DNA of 64,000 bases from Sphingomonas sp. PR090111-T3T-6A (GCF_000383095.1 NZ_AORL01000019.1:62001-126000); one strand, 5' to 3'; numbered from the stretch's first letter, positions 1 to 8,507 are shown. The notes: a model not told the origin generated them from the letters alone. Made by a program: numbers and translations.

Positions 1-594
1 CCCGTCGTCGCGATCCTGCGCGGCGTGAAGCCCGACGAGGTGGTGGCGATCGGCGAGGCGCTGGTCGACGCCGGCATCCGCCTGATCGAGGTGCCGCTCA
101 ATTCCCCCGAGCCGCTGGAGGGCATCCGCCGTCTGGTCGAGGCGGTGGGCGATCGCGCGCTGTGTGGCGCGGGCACCGTGCTGGAGCCCGAATCCGTCGA
201 TGCGGTGAAGGCGGTGGGCGGGGTTCTGATCGTCACCCCCAACACCAACGCGGCGGTGATCTCGCGCGCGGTGTCGCTCGGCATGGAGCCGATGCCCGGC
301 TTCGCGACGCCGACCGAGGCGTTCATCGCGGCGGCGGCGGGCGCGCGCCGGCTCAAGCTGTTCCCGGCGGTCGGCTATGGCACCGGCTATCTGAAGGCGA
401 TCCGCGAGGTGCTGCCCAAGGGCGTGCAGACCTGGGCGGTGGGCGGCACGGGCGCCGGCAATATTGACGAGTGGCTGGAGGCTGGCTGCGAAGGCCTCGG
501 CGTCGGCGGCGGCATCTACAAGGCGGGCGACAGCGCCGGGGTGGTGGGCGAGCGCGCCCGCGCCATCGTCGCGGCGTGGAAGGCGATCGCCTGA
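1..594 (+). CDS. dgoA: 2-dehydro-3-deoxy-6-phosphogalactonate aldolase (5' end outside window)
   Basis: Class I aldolase of the KDPG/KDPGal family, which splits 2-dehydro-3-deoxy-6-phosphogalactonate into pyruvate and glyceraldehyde 3-phosphate in the DeLey-Doudoroff galactose pathway. The reading frame is open from base 1, so the start lies upstream of the window. Visible family motifs are AILRG at the N-terminus, IEVPLNSPE with the catalytic Glu, GAGTVL, and RLKLFPA with the Schiff-base Lys. The EVPLNSP form favours KDPGal over KDPG aldolase. The C-terminal GVGGGIY phosphate-binding segment is intact. Upstream partners such as a DgoK-type kinase would lie outside the window. Confidence 0.9.
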   Translation, partial: PVVAILRGVKPDEVVAIGEALVDAGIRLIEVPLNSPEPLEGIRRLVEAVGDRALCGAGTVLEPESVDAVKAVGGVLIVTPNTNAAVISRAVSLGMEPMPGFATPTEAFIAAAAGARRLKLFPAVGYGTGYLKAIREVLPKGVQTWAVGGTGAGNIDEWLEAGCEGLGVGGGIYKAGDSAGVVGERARAIVAAWKAIA

Positions 595-596
595 GT

Positions 597-878
597 TCAG
601 CCAGTGGGGCGGCGCTCGAAGCCTTGAACCGGCTCGGGCGCTGCCTCACTTATGGCGATGCCGTCGACCCGCGCCGAGGACGGACCGCCCCGGCAGCGGG
701 CGATGAAGGCCTCCACGGCCTCCGCCTCGCCCATGGCCAGCGCCTCGACGCTGCCGTCCGGCCGGTTGCGCACCCAGCCCGATATGCCGAGCAGGGTGGC
801 CGTCCTCACCGCCCAGTCGCGATAGCAGACGCCCTGCACGCGGCCATGGATCGCGAGGTGGCGGGTGATGACCGGCAT
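597..878 (-). CDS. acyP: acylphosphatase
   Basis: Small 93-residue acylphosphatase that hydrolyses the carboxyl-phosphate bond of acyl phosphates in the cytoplasm. The N-terminal motif GRVQGVCYR carries the phosphate-binding loop and catalytic Arg, followed by GWVRNRPDGSVEA with the catalytic Asn, both as in the family. The ATG at 878 gives the usual family length; the frame stays open further upstream, but that extension is not acylphosphatase-like. It converges on the aldolase gene with only two bases between the stop codons. Confidence 0.92.
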   Translation of the reverse strand: MPVITRHLAIHGRVQGVCYRDWAVRTATLLGISGWVRNRPDGSVEALAMGEAEAVEAFIARCRGGPSSARVDGIAISEAAPEPVQGFERRPTG

Positions 879-1278
879 GGGGCGTTCGTCTCCTGATCCG
901 CGCGGGCGGGCCGCTTGCCGTGCGCCCAAGCAGATGCTAGCACTCCGGACGGGTGTCGCGCGAGCGGCCGGCTTCGATGAGGTCGATCGCCCCGTGCCCC
1001 CAGCCCGGCGCCGTTCCGGCGGCCGGCACCTTAGGTTGACGTCACAATGTCGCATATCCTTTTCCGCACAGACCGCACCCCGACGGGTGCAGGCGTGCGG
1101 ATGGGGCGCCCGGCCGAAATGGCCCGGCACGCGAAGACGGCGGCCTCTTCTGCACCTGTTTTCATCTCCATGGCCCCCAGGCGCGCCGCGCCGGCCGGGC
1201 CATGTTTCCTTTCGCTTTCCAGCATATCGGCGCACCCGCTGCCCCAACGCGGCGGCCGGCGCGCCCGGAGAATCATAC
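879..1278 (+). other. 400-nt non-coding leader of the RNase E gene
   Basis: There is no convincing gene between the acylphosphatase start and the RNase E start. A frame stays open through most of it in phase with RNase E, but its translation has no family resemblance and RNase E clearly begins at 1279. The stretch holds a TTGACG hexamer at 1036-1041, a possible -35 element without a well-spaced -10, and a perfect hairpin at 1075-1090. A long structured leader is known for rne in other bacteria, where it serves autoregulation; the same role here is inference. Confidence 0.5.
1075..1090 (+). promoter_or_regulatory. hairpin in the rne leader
   Basis: GCACCC (1075-1080), loop CGAC, GGGTGC (1085-1090): a perfect 6-bp stem with a 4-nt loop about 190 nt upstream of the RNase E start. 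An alternative pairing of CCGCA (1073-1077) with TGCGG (1096-1100) overlaps it. This could be a target for RNase E feedback on its own mRNA. Confidence 0.35.
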
Positions 1279-3927
1279 ATGACGATGCGCATGCTCATCG
1301 ACGCGCGCCACCCCGAAGAGACGCGGGTCGCGGTCGCCAAGGGTAACAGAATCGAAGAGTTCGATTTCGAATCCGCCGAACGCAAGCAGCTCAAGGGCAA
1401 TATCTATCTTGCCAAGGTGACGCGCGTGGAGCCGTCGCTCCAGGCGGCGTTCGTGGAGTTCGGCGGCAATCGCCACGGCTTCCTCGCCTTCTCGGAAATC
1501 CACCCCGACTATTACCAGATCCCCAAGGAGGATCGTGATGCCCTCCTCGCCGAAGAGGCCGAGGAAGCGCTGGCGCTGTCGGGCGATCATGACGACGACG
1601 ATTACGACGATCATGAGGACCACGCCCACGACATCGACGAGGCCTCGATCGAGCGTCTCGACACCGATGGCGGCCCCGAGGCGCTCGACGCCGCCGAGGA
1701 TCATGCCCATGACGACGGCGACGAGGCGAAGCCCGTTCCGGCGCGCTCGGCCGGTCGTGGCGGCGATGGCGATCATGTCGAGGCGCTGCGCCGCAGCCGC
1801 CAGAATCTGCGCCGCCGCTACAAGATCCAGGACGTCATCCGCCGCCGTCAGGTGCTGCTCGTCCAGGTCGTGAAGGAAGAGCGTGGCAACAAGGGCGCGG
1901 CGCTCACCACCTATCTGTCGCTGGCCGGCCGTTACTGCGTGCTGATGCCCAACACCTCGCACGGTGGCGGCATCTCGCGGAAGATCTCGAACGTCGCCGA
2001 CCGCAAGCGCCTGAAGTCGATCATGGCGGAGATGAAGCTTCCCAAGACGATGGGCTGCATCGTCCGCACCGCGGGCCTGTCGCGCACCAAGGTCGAGATC
2101 AAGCGCGACTTCGACTATCTCGCGCGTCTGTGGGACGGCATCCGCGAGAACACGCTGTCCTCGTCGGCGCCGGCGCTGATCTACGAGGATTCGAACCTCG
2201 TGAAGCGCGCCATCCGCGACATCTACACCCGCGAGATCGACGAGGTGATCGTCGAGGGCGAGGACGGCTATCGCGCGGCCCGCGAATATATGAAGCTGCT
2301 TATGCCGAGCCACGCGAAGAAGATCCGGCCCTATGTGGACCCGGTTCCGCTCTTCCAGCGCTTCGGCGTCGAGGATCAGCTCACCGCGATGTACCAGCCG
2401 GTCGTGCAGCTCAAGTCGGGCGGTTATCTGGTCATCAACCCGACCGAGGCGCTCGTCTCGATCGACATCAACTCGGGCCGCTCGACGCGCGAGCACAATA
2501 TCGAGCAGACCGCGACCGCGACCAACCTCGAGGCCGCGCACGAGATCGCCCGCCAGCTCCGCCTGCGCGACATGGCCGGCCTCGTCGTCATCGACTTCAT
2601 CGACATGGAGAACGGATCGAACATCCGTAAGGTCGAGAAGGCGATGAAGGAGGCGCTCAAGAACGACCGCGCCCGCATCCAGGTCGGCCGCATCTCGTCC
2701 TTCGGCCTGATGGAGATGAGCCGCCAGCGCCTGCGCACCGGCGTGCTGGAGGCCTCCACCCGCATCTGCCCGCATTGCGAGGGCACCGGCTTCGTCCGCA
2801 CCGCTTCGTCGGCCGGTTTGTCTGCCCTTCGTCTGCTCGAAGAGGCGGCCGCGCGTGGCCGTGGCACGCAGCTCACGCTGCGCGCCAGCCGCGAGGCGAC
2901 GATCTACGTGCTCAACCGCAAGCGCGCCGAGATCATGGAGATCGAGGAGCGCTACGGCGTCGAGATCGACGTGATGCCCGATCATCATGACGAGGGCGCG
3001 CGCATGACGGTGGACATCTCCGGCCCGCCGCCGGCGCAGATGCCGAAGCTGGCGCCGCTACCCGAGCCCGAACCCGACGACTTCATCGACGAGATCGAGG
3101 AAGACGAGGACGAGATCGAGGTGGAGGCCGAGGAGGCCGCCGAGGAGCGTGGCGAGCGCGCCGAGGGCGAAGGCCGCGAGGGTGGCCGCCGCCGCCGTCG
3201 CCGCCGCCGCCGTGGCGGTCGTCGCGAGGAGAATGGCGCGGAGCCGCAGGGCACCGAGGCCGAGCATGACGAGGCCGAGGAAGGCGAGGAAGCCGCTGCC
3301 GAGGACGAGGCCGTCGAGACGGTCGAGGCCGAGGCCAACGGCGAGCATCCGCGCGAGGGCGGCCGTCGCCGTCGTCGCGGCCGTCGCGGCGGTCGCCGTC
3401 GCGAGGGTGGCGAGGCGCTCATCATCGACGCCGGCGATGTCGGCCCGGCCGCGACCGACGTGGCGGAGGTGACTCCCGAGGTGCTGGCGCAGGCCGAGCC
3501 CGTCGAGGCGACGCCGGTGAGCGCGCCGGAGCCGGAAGCCTCGGCCGAGGCCAAGCCGAAGAGCCGCCGCCGTCCGCGCGCCCGCGCGGCGGAGGAGGCC
3601 CCGGTGGCTGCCGAACCGGCCGCCGCGCCCGAGCCGGTGGCGGAGCCCGCCGCCGAGGAAGCGCCCGCGCCGAAGAAGCGCCGCGCCCCGCGCAAGAAGG
3701 CCGAGCCGGCCGAGGCCGCGGCCGAGCCGGTCGTCGCCGAGGAAGCGCCTGCGCCGAAGCCGCGCCGCACCCGCAAGAAGGCGGTACCCGCCGCCGAGGC
3801 CCCGGTGGCCGAGGAGGCCGCGCCGGCCGAGCCCGCCAATGACGAGGCCACTCAGGCCGAGCCGGCGGGCGAGGGCGAGGGCGAGGCTCCGCGTCGCGGC
3901 TGGTGGCAGCGCACCTTCGGCAACTGA
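1279..3927 (+). CDS. rne: ribonuclease E/G family endoribonuclease
   Basis: Main endoribonuclease of the RNA degradosome, 882 residues. The N-terminal catalytic half shows the S1-type RNA-binding start (KGNIYLAKVTRVEPSLQAAF), an acidic insertion near residues 85-165 typical of alphaproteobacterial RNase E, the DNase-I-like active site around VSIDINSGR and VVIDFIDM, and the Zn-link CPHCEGTG that holds the tetramer. The C-terminal third is disordered, with alternating Glu-rich and Arg-rich blocks (RRRRRRRRGGRR) followed by Ala/Pro/Lys-rich repeats, the usual scaffold and RNA-binding region. ATG 1279 is preceded by CGGAG at good spacing and starts MTMRMLIDA, the family-like N-terminus. Confidence 0.95.
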   Translation: MTMRMLIDARHPEETRVAVAKGNRIEEFDFESAERKQLKGNIYLAKVTRVEPSLQAAFVEFGGNRHGFLAFSEIHPDYYQIPKEDRDALLAEEAEEALALSGDHDDDDYDDHEDHAHDIDEASIERLDTDGGPEALDAAEDHAHDDGDEAKPVPARSAGRGGDGDHVEALRRSRQNLRRRYKIQDVIRRRQVLLVQVVKEERGNKGAALTTYLSLAGRYCVLMPNTSHGGGISRKISNVADRKRLKSIMAEMKLPKTMGCIVRTAGLSRTKVEIKRDFDYLARLWDGIRENTLSSSAPALIYEDSNLVKRAIRDIYTREIDEVIVEGEDGYRAAREYMKLLMPSHAKKIRPYVDPVPLFQRFGVEDQLTAMYQPVVQLKSGGYLVINPTEALVSIDINSGRSTREHNIEQTATATNLEAAHEIARQLRLRDMAGLVVIDFIDMENGSNIRKVEKAMKEALKNDRARIQVGRISSFGLMEMSRQRLRTGVLEASTRICPHCEGTGFVRTASSAGLSALRLLEEAAARGRGTQLTLRASREATIYVLNRKRAEIMEIEERYGVEIDVMPDHHDEGARMTVDISGPPPAQMPKLAPLPEPEPDDFIDEIEEDEDEIEVEAEEAAEERGERAEGEGREGGRRRRRRRRRGGRREENGAEPQGTEAEHDEAEEGEEAAAEDEAVETVEAEANGEHPREGGRRRRRGRRGGRRREGGEALIIDAGDVGPAATDVAEVTPEVLAQAEPVEATPVSAPEPEASAEAKPKSRRRPRARAAEEAPVAAEPAAAPEPVAEPAAEEAPAPKKRRAPRKKAEPAEAAAEPVVAEEAPAPKPRRTRKKAVPAAEAPVAEEAAPAEPANDEATQAEPAGEGEGEAPRRGWWQRTFGN

Positions 3928-3976
3928 GCCGGGCGGCATGAGCGGCCATGCCTTCTCCCTGTCGCGCGCCCGGTGG

Positions 3977-3994
3977 ACCCGCTTTCAGCGCGGG
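3977..3994 (+). terminator. weak hairpin after rne
   Basis: ACCCGC (3977-3982) and GCGGGT (3989-3994) form a 6-bp stem 50 nt after the rne stop. There is no T-tract, so termination here is only a possibility. Confidence 0.25.
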
Positions 3995-4021
3995 TTCAGC
4001 GGCCGCGCACGAGGAGGGGGC

Positions 4022-5401
4022 ATGGCCGCCGCCTTCTCCCGTCTCGCGCGATTCTGGACGCTGCTGCTGCTCGCCTTCACGGTGGGCGCGCAGCCGGTGC
4101 TGGCGCAGGCCGCCCCGCAGATCCTGCGCGACACCGAGACGGAGACCTTCCTCAAGGATATCTCCGAACCGCTGGCCAAATCGGCGGGCCTCGCGCCGGG
4201 CGCGCTCCAGATCGTCCTGATCCAGGACCCCGAGATCAACGCCTTCGTGGCGGGCGGGCAGATCATCTACATCCAGTCCGGCCTGATCGAGGCCGCCGAC
4301 AACGCCAACGAGATCGAGGGCGTGATCGCCCACGAACTCGGCCATATCGAGGGCGGCCATATCGTCCGCAACGGCGAGGGCGCGCGGCCGGCCGGCCGCA
4401 TCGCGCTCCTGTCGCTGCTGCTCGGCGTGGCGGCGGTGGCGGCGGGCGCGCCGGATGCCGGCATGGCGGTGCTCGGCGCGGGCACGACGGTCGCGCAGAG
4501 CAATTATCTCGCCTTCAGCCGTGGGCAGGAGGGCAGCGCCGACGCCTCGGCGGTGCGGCATCTCAACGAGGCGCATCTTTCCGGCAAGGGCATGATTAGC
4601 TTCTTCGGCAAGCTCCGGCAGGAGGAATATCGCCTGTCGCCGAGCTATGCCGACATCGACCCCTACGCCCAGACCCATCCGATGACCGCCGACCGCCAGC
4701 AGGCACTGGAGGCGGACCTCCGCAAGTCGCCCTGGTGGAACGCGCCGATCGATCCGGCCAAGCAGGCGCGCTTCCTGCGCATCAAGGCGAAGCTCGCCGG
4801 CTATGTGCAGGACCCGGACGTGACGCTCCGCAAGTTCCCGGAAAGCGACCAGTCGGTCCCCGCCCACTATGCCCGCGCTTATGCGTGGCACCGCGCGGCC
4901 TATCCCGATCGCGCCGACTTCGAGGCGGATGCGCTGCTGCGCACCGCGCCGCTCGATCCCTATTTCAACGAGCTGAAGGGCCAGATCCTGCTGGAGAACG
5001 GCCACCCGAAGGAAGCGCTCGCGCCGCTTCGGATCGCGGTCGCCCAGTCGGGGAGCGCGCCGCTCATCTCGGCTCTGCTCGGCCACGCGCTGCTCGCCAC
5101 CGACGATCCCAAATATTTCGCCGAGGCGGAGAAAGTGCTCAAGCTCTCCGTCGACCGGGATCGCGAGGACCCGCTCGCCTGGTATGCGCTCGGCACCGTC
5201 TATGCGCGCCGCGGCGACGAGCCCCATGCCGCGCTCGCGACGGCCGAGCGCTATGCGATGGACGGCAACGACACACTCGCCCGCGCCAATGCGGAGACCG
5301 CGCTGCGCGGCATTCCGCAGGGCACGCCCGACTATCTGCGCGCCGAGGACATCGCGGTGACCGCGCGCAACAATCTGGACAGCAGGACCCGACACAAATG
5401 A
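4022..5401 (+). CDS. M48 family metalloprotease with C-terminal TPR region (BepA/YfgC-like)
   Basis: Secreted Zn-metalloprotease of 459 residues with the architecture of BepA, which assists assembly of outer-membrane proteins and the LptD disulfide switch in E. coli. A signal peptide (about residues 1-28, hydrophobic FWTLLLLAFTVGA, then LAQA) precedes the M48 domain. HELGH at 104-108 supplies the His zinc ligands and catalytic Glu, and the Glu in GQEGSAD is the likely third ligand. The C-terminal half contains helical TPR-like repeats. GAGGAGGGGG precedes ATG 4022. The stop overlaps the next start (ATGA), so it is translationally coupled to a DsbA-like protein. Confidence 0.9.
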   Translation: MAAAFSRLARFWTLLLLAFTVGAQPVLAQAAPQILRDTETETFLKDISEPLAKSAGLAPGALQIVLIQDPEINAFVAGGQIIYIQSGLIEAADNANEIEGVIAHELGHIEGGHIVRNGEGARPAGRIALLSLLLGVAAVAAGAPDAGMAVLGAGTTVAQSNYLAFSRGQEGSADASAVRHLNEAHLSGKGMISFFGKLRQEEYRLSPSYADIDPYAQTHPMTADRQQALEADLRKSPWWNAPIDPAKQARFLRIKAKLAGYVQDPDVTLRKFPESDQSVPAHYARAYAWHRAAYPDRADFEADALLRTAPLDPYFNELKGQILLENGHPKEALAPLRIAVAQSGSAPLISALLGHALLATDDPKYFAEAEKVLKLSVDRDREDPLAWYALGTVYARRGDEPHAALATAERYAMDGNDTLARANAETALRGIPQGTPDYLRAEDIAVTARNNLDSRTRHK

Positions 5402-6111
5402 ACTGGAAGAATATCGCCGGCGGCGGCGCGGCGGCGGCCGTGGGCGCGATCGCGGCGGTGGCGGCGATGCACGGGCTCGACCTGCGCAAGGCGCCCGATC
5501 AGGGCGCGTATGTGCGCACCTATCTGCTCGAGCATCCCGAGGTGATCCCCGAGGCGATGGAGCGTCTGCAGGACAAGCAGACCGCCACCCTGATCGCCGC
5601 GCACCGCGGCGCGATCGAGACGCCTTTCCCCGGCGCGGTGGCGGGCAACCCCAAGGGCGACGTCACGCTGGTCGAATATTTCGACTATGCCTGCGGCTAT
5701 TGCCGGGCGAGCGTGGCGGATGTGGACAGGCTGATCGCGGCCGATCCGAACATCCGCGTCGTCTACAAGGAATTGCCGATCCTCTCCGCCTACAGTGACC
5801 GCGCGGCGCGGATGAGCCTCGTCGCCGCGCAGGCGGGCAAGTTCGCGGCCTATCACCATGCGCTCTACGGCGAGGGCGCGCTCGACGACGCCAAGATCGA
5901 CCGCGCGGCGGGCAGCGTCGGCCTCGATGCGAAGGCGGCCGACAGCCCCGCCATCGCCCGCGAGATCGAGGGCAATCTGGATCTCGCCCGCAGCCTCCGC
6001 CTGTCCGGCACGCCCACCTTCGTGGTCGGCGACACGATGCTCAACGGCGCGGTCGGCTATGACGGGCTGAAGGAAGCGGTCGCCAAGACGCGGGCGGCGC
6101 GCAAGGCCTAG
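5398..6111 (+). CDS. DsbA family thiol:disulfide oxidoreductase
   Basis: Thioredoxin-fold protein of 237 residues acting in the periplasm. The N-terminus has an Ala/Gly-rich membrane segment (about residues 7-24) that is either an anchor or a signal. The redox motif CGYC lies at residues 99-102 inside VEYFDYACGYC, and the cis-proline loop is LSGTPTFVV. The N-terminal region before the thioredoxin fold (LEHPEVIPEAMERL) matches the Com1/ScsC-like subgroup, which often has an oligomerisation stalk. It overlaps the upstream BepA-like protease by the ATGA junction, so both are probably one operon for disulfide-dependent envelope folding. Its 3' end overlaps the convergent tag gene by 4 bp. Confidence 0.88.
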   Translation: MNWKNIAGGGAAAAVGAIAAVAAMHGLDLRKAPDQGAYVRTYLLEHPEVIPEAMERLQDKQTATLIAAHRGAIETPFPGAVAGNPKGDVTLVEYFDYACGYCRASVADVDRLIAADPNIRVVYKELPILSAYSDRAARMSLVAAQAGKFAAYHHALYGEGALDDAKIDRAAGSVGLDAKAADSPAIAREIEGNLDLARSLRLSGTPTFVVGDTMLNGAVGYDGLKEAVAKTRAARKA

Positions 6112-6668
6112 ACGGCTTCGCGCCGGAAGCAGTGGGCGGCATGGTCGTTGACGATGCCGGTCGCCTGCATCCACGCGTAGACGATCGTCGGCCCGACGAA
6201 CTTGAAGCCGCGCGCCTTGAGCGCCTTGGAGACCGTCTCGGAAAGCGCGGTCTTCGCGGGCACCACATGACCGTCGCCCACGAGCGGCTTGCCGTCGGTG
6301 AAGGACCAGCAGAAGGCGGAGAAATCCTCGCCCCTGTCGCGCATGGCGAGGAAGGCGCGCGCGCCGCCGATGGTCGCCTCGATCTTGGCGCGCGAGCGGA
6401 TGATGCCGGCGTCGCCGAGCAGGCGGGCGATGTCCGCCTCGCCGAAGCGCGCCACGGCCTCGGGATCGAAACCCGCGAAGCCCGCGCGGAACGCCTCGCG
6501 CTTGCGCAGCACGGTGATCCACGCGAGCCCGGCCTGAAATCCGTCGAGCATCAGCTTCTCCCACAGCGCGCGCGAATCGCGCTCGGGCACGCCCCATTCG
6601 GTGTCGTGATAGGCGCGCATCTGCGGATCGTTTCCGGCCCAGGCGCAGCGATGATGGTCGTGGGTCAT
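6108..6668 (-). CDS. tag: DNA-3-methyladenine glycosylase I
   Basis: Base-excision repair glycosylase that removes 3-methyladenine from alkylated DNA; 186 residues, the usual length. Family features: the N-terminal Cys and His zinc ligands in RCAWAGNDP and YHDTEWGVP, DGFQAGLAWITVL in the base-recognition pocket, GIIRSRAKI in the helix-hairpin-helix region, GFKFVGPTI, and the C-terminal GIVNDHAAHC with the remaining zinc ligands. The pocket acidic residue that is Glu in E. coli Tag (LEG) is Asp here (LDG), a conservative change. It converges with the dsbA-like gene. Confidence 0.94.
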   Translation of the reverse strand: MTHDHHRCAWAGNDPQMRAYHDTEWGVPERDSRALWEKLMLDGFQAGLAWITVLRKREAFRAGFAGFDPEAVARFGEADIARLLGDAGIIRSRAKIEATIGGARAFLAMRDRGEDFSAFCWSFTDGKPLVGDGHVVPAKTALSETVSKALKARGFKFVGPTIVYAWMQATGIVNDHAAHCFRREAV

Positions 6669-6682
6669 GGGGTCTCCCGATG

Positions 6683-7648
6683 TCAGGCGGCAGGCGTCTT
6701 GAGCGGCTCGCCCGCGAAGAAGGCGGCGAGGTTGGCGAACAGCATCCCCACCATGCGCTGCACGGCGTCCTGCGTGGAGCCGGCGGTGTGGGGCGTGAAG
6801 ACGGTGCGGGGCACGTCGGCCCAGCGCGCCGCGGGTGTCGGCTCGGTCTCGAACACGTCGAGCGCCGCGCCGCCGAGGCGGCCGTCCTTCAGCGCCGCGA
6901 TCAGTGCGTCCTCGTCGACGAGGCTCCCGCGCGCGATGTTGACCAGCAGACCCTCCGGCCCCAGCGCCTCGATCGCCTCGGCCGAGATCAGCCCCGCATT
7001 GCCCGCATGGGCTCGCGCCGCGACGACGAGGATGTCGCTTTCATGGGCGAGCGCGACGAGGCTGTCGGCACGCGGCCATTCCGCCTCGGGCTTGGGGTTC
7101 GGCCCCCACCAGCCGATCCGCATCCGCATCGCCTCCGCCCGCCGCGCGACCGCGACGCCGATGTCGCCCAACCCTACGATGCCGAGCTTCGCGCCGGCGA
7201 GCGAGCGGGTGAAGGCGCGCTGATGCGGGTCCCACGTCCCGGCGCGCACCATCCGGTCCCCGGCGACGATCTGGCGGCGGTGGCCGAGGATCAGCCCGAT
7301 CGCATGATCGGCGACATCCTCGTCATTGGCGCCGGGCGCGTGGGTGACGGCAAGGCCGCGCGCCTTCGCCCACTCCACGTCGATGCCGTCATAGCCGACC
7401 GTGAAGCAGGCGATCAGGCCGAGGTTCGGCATTTGCTCGACCAGCGCCGTATCGAGCGGCGTCTCCCCGATCACCACCAGCGCGCGCGCCTCGGCGATGC
7501 GGGCATGGCTGCTCTCCTCCCAGAGCGGGAGCACCTCATAGTGCGCCGCCAGCAGCGGCAGCACACGGGCGAGCACGGGGGCGGCGACGAGGATGACGGG
7601 TTTGTCGGCCGAAATTGACGAAGTTGACACGTATGACGCCTCTCTCAT
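6683..7648 (-). CDS. D-2-hydroxyacid dehydrogenase (NAD(P)-dependent)
   Basis: D-isomer-specific 2-hydroxyacid dehydrogenase of 321 residues, probably reducing glyoxylate, hydroxypyruvate or a similar 2-oxo acid. The Rossmann motif GIVGLGDIG, the catalytic Arg in NIARGSLVDE, the Glu in the EXEP-like segment (VFETEPTP) and the catalytic His in FTPHTAGST are all present. The substrate is not decided by sequence. ATG 7648 overlaps the stop of the upstream holin gene (ATGA), but GTG 7630, preceded by GAGAGG at good spacing, is also plausible. It sits as the last gene of a lysis-type operon, an unexpected partner. Confidence 0.88.
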   Translation of the reverse strand: MREASYVSTSSISADKPVILVAAPVLARVLPLLAAHYEVLPLWEESSHARIAEARALVVIGETPLDTALVEQMPNLGLIACFTVGYDGIDVEWAKARGLAVTHAPGANDEDVADHAIGLILGHRRQIVAGDRMVRAGTWDPHQRAFTRSLAGAKLGIVGLGDIGVAVARRAEAMRMRIGWWGPNPKPEAEWPRADSLVALAHESDILVVAARAHAGNAGLISAEAIEALGPEGLLVNIARGSLVDEDALIAALKDGRLGGAALDVFETEPTPAARWADVPRTVFTPHTAGSTQDAVQRMVGMLFANLAAFFAGEPLKTPAA

Positions 7649-7932
7649 TTCTCCGCGCCGACCGCCTTCCCCCATGTCCGCGCCACGGTGTAGCCGAGAT
7701 AGCCGGTTCCGAAGAGGGCATAGAGCGGTTCGGGGATGGCGGCGAGATAGGCCGAGATGGCGCGGGTCATGAGGGCGGCGATGTCCGGCCGGGCGGCGGC
7801 GATCCCCGCCATCGGGAAGGCGCCGAGCAGCAGCGCGTACATCACGTAGAGGAAGGCGGGCCGCGCGCGGCTGGTGAAGCGGTCGGCGGACGGCTCCTCG
7901 GCGAGCGGCGGGGCGGGGGGCGTGCTGGCCAT
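7645..7932 (-). CDS. 3-TM holin family protein (GTA-type)
   Basis: Small membrane protein of 95 residues with hydrophobic segments at about 29-50 and 72-90 and a less hydrophobic one between. The segments FLYVMYALLLGAFPM and GYLGYTVARTWGK resemble the family named 'holin of 3TMs for gene-transfer release', which forms membrane lesions that let an endolysin reach peptidoglycan. ATG 7932 follows the endolysin stop after one base, so the two are coupled. No phage structural genes are nearby. The identification rests on pattern, length and neighbour. Confidence 0.72.
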   Translation of the reverse strand: MASTPPAPPLAEEPSADRFTSRARPAFLYVMYALLLGAFPMAGIAAARPDIAALMTRAISAYLAAIPEPLYALFGTGYLGYTVARTWGKAVGAEK

Positions 7933-7933
7933 C

Positions 7934-8473
7934 TCAGCCAACCCGGTTGACGAGCCAGCCATAGAGGAAGGCCTCGTCGGCGGGCCGCGTCTCGGCGAGC
8001 GCGATGTAGCGTGCGCCCTGGAGCGCATCGAGCGCCTTCACCAGCACCGTCCCGGCCGCCGGACCGCGCGTGCGGAGAAAGGCTTTCAGCGCGCCGAGCG
8101 TGGCGGTGTCGACCGCGCCCGAGGCGGGGATGTCGGCATAATCCGCGCCGCTGCGGTTGAGCGCGTTCAGCGCCCTGCGGAGAAAGCCGGCCGCCGTGCC
8201 CGTGCCCATGTTGACGCCGGTATCGAACAGCTCGGCTGCGACGTCGGGCGCGAGGTCGGCGACCCGGTCGAGTCCGGGCTTCGTCCAGTAATCGGCGCGA
8301 TAGATGGCGGCGGCGGTGTCGGGGGGGAGCTTCGCCATGTCGCCCCTGTAGCCATGTGCGCGGGCGACGGCCTCACTGATCCCGAAGCGAGTCGGCCCGC
8401 CCTTGTCGGCGGCGCGTGCGCTGTAGCCGCCCTCGCGCTGGATCAGCTCGTCGATGAGATCGCTGGCGTCCAT
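7934..8473 (-). CDS. glycoside hydrolase family 108 endolysin
   Basis: Peptidoglycan-cleaving N-acetylmuramidase-type lysozyme of 179 residues. The N-terminal REGGYSARAADKGGPTRFGI segment holds the catalytic Glu of GH108, followed by the YWTKPGLDR core and a C-terminal peptidoglycan-binding-like part (GAVDTATLGALKAFL). There is no signal peptide, so it needs the holin for export. ATG 8473 is preceded by GAGGAG seven bases upstream. Upstream of it an inverted repeat AACC-N5-GGTT (8508-8520) may be an operator. In Rhodobacter gene transfer agents an endolysin-holin pair of this kind sits apart from the capsid cluster. Confidence 0.85.
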   Translation of the reverse strand: MDASDLIDELIQREGGYSARAADKGGPTRFGISEAVARAHGYRGDMAKLPPDTAAAIYRADYWTKPGLDRVADLAPDVAAELFDTGVNMGTGTAAGFLRRALNALNRSGADYADIPASGAVDTATLGALKAFLRTRGPAAGTVLVKALDALQGARYIALAETRPADEAFLYGWLVNRVG

Positions 8474-8507
8474 GAACCTGCTCCTCGAAGATGGAGCTGA
8501 TTCATAT

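Noticed and set aside
1036-1060. TTGACG with CATATC as a sigma-70 promoter for rne
   Set aside because: Spacing between the hexamers is only 11 bases, too short for a standard promoter; no better -10 was found.
1273-2988. Long minus-strand open frame opposite RNase E (and similar long frames opposite recN, secD, GH3, TonB receptor)
   Set aside because: These are shadows of high-GC genes: low-complexity Arg/Ala/Leu products without family features, opposite clearly real genes.
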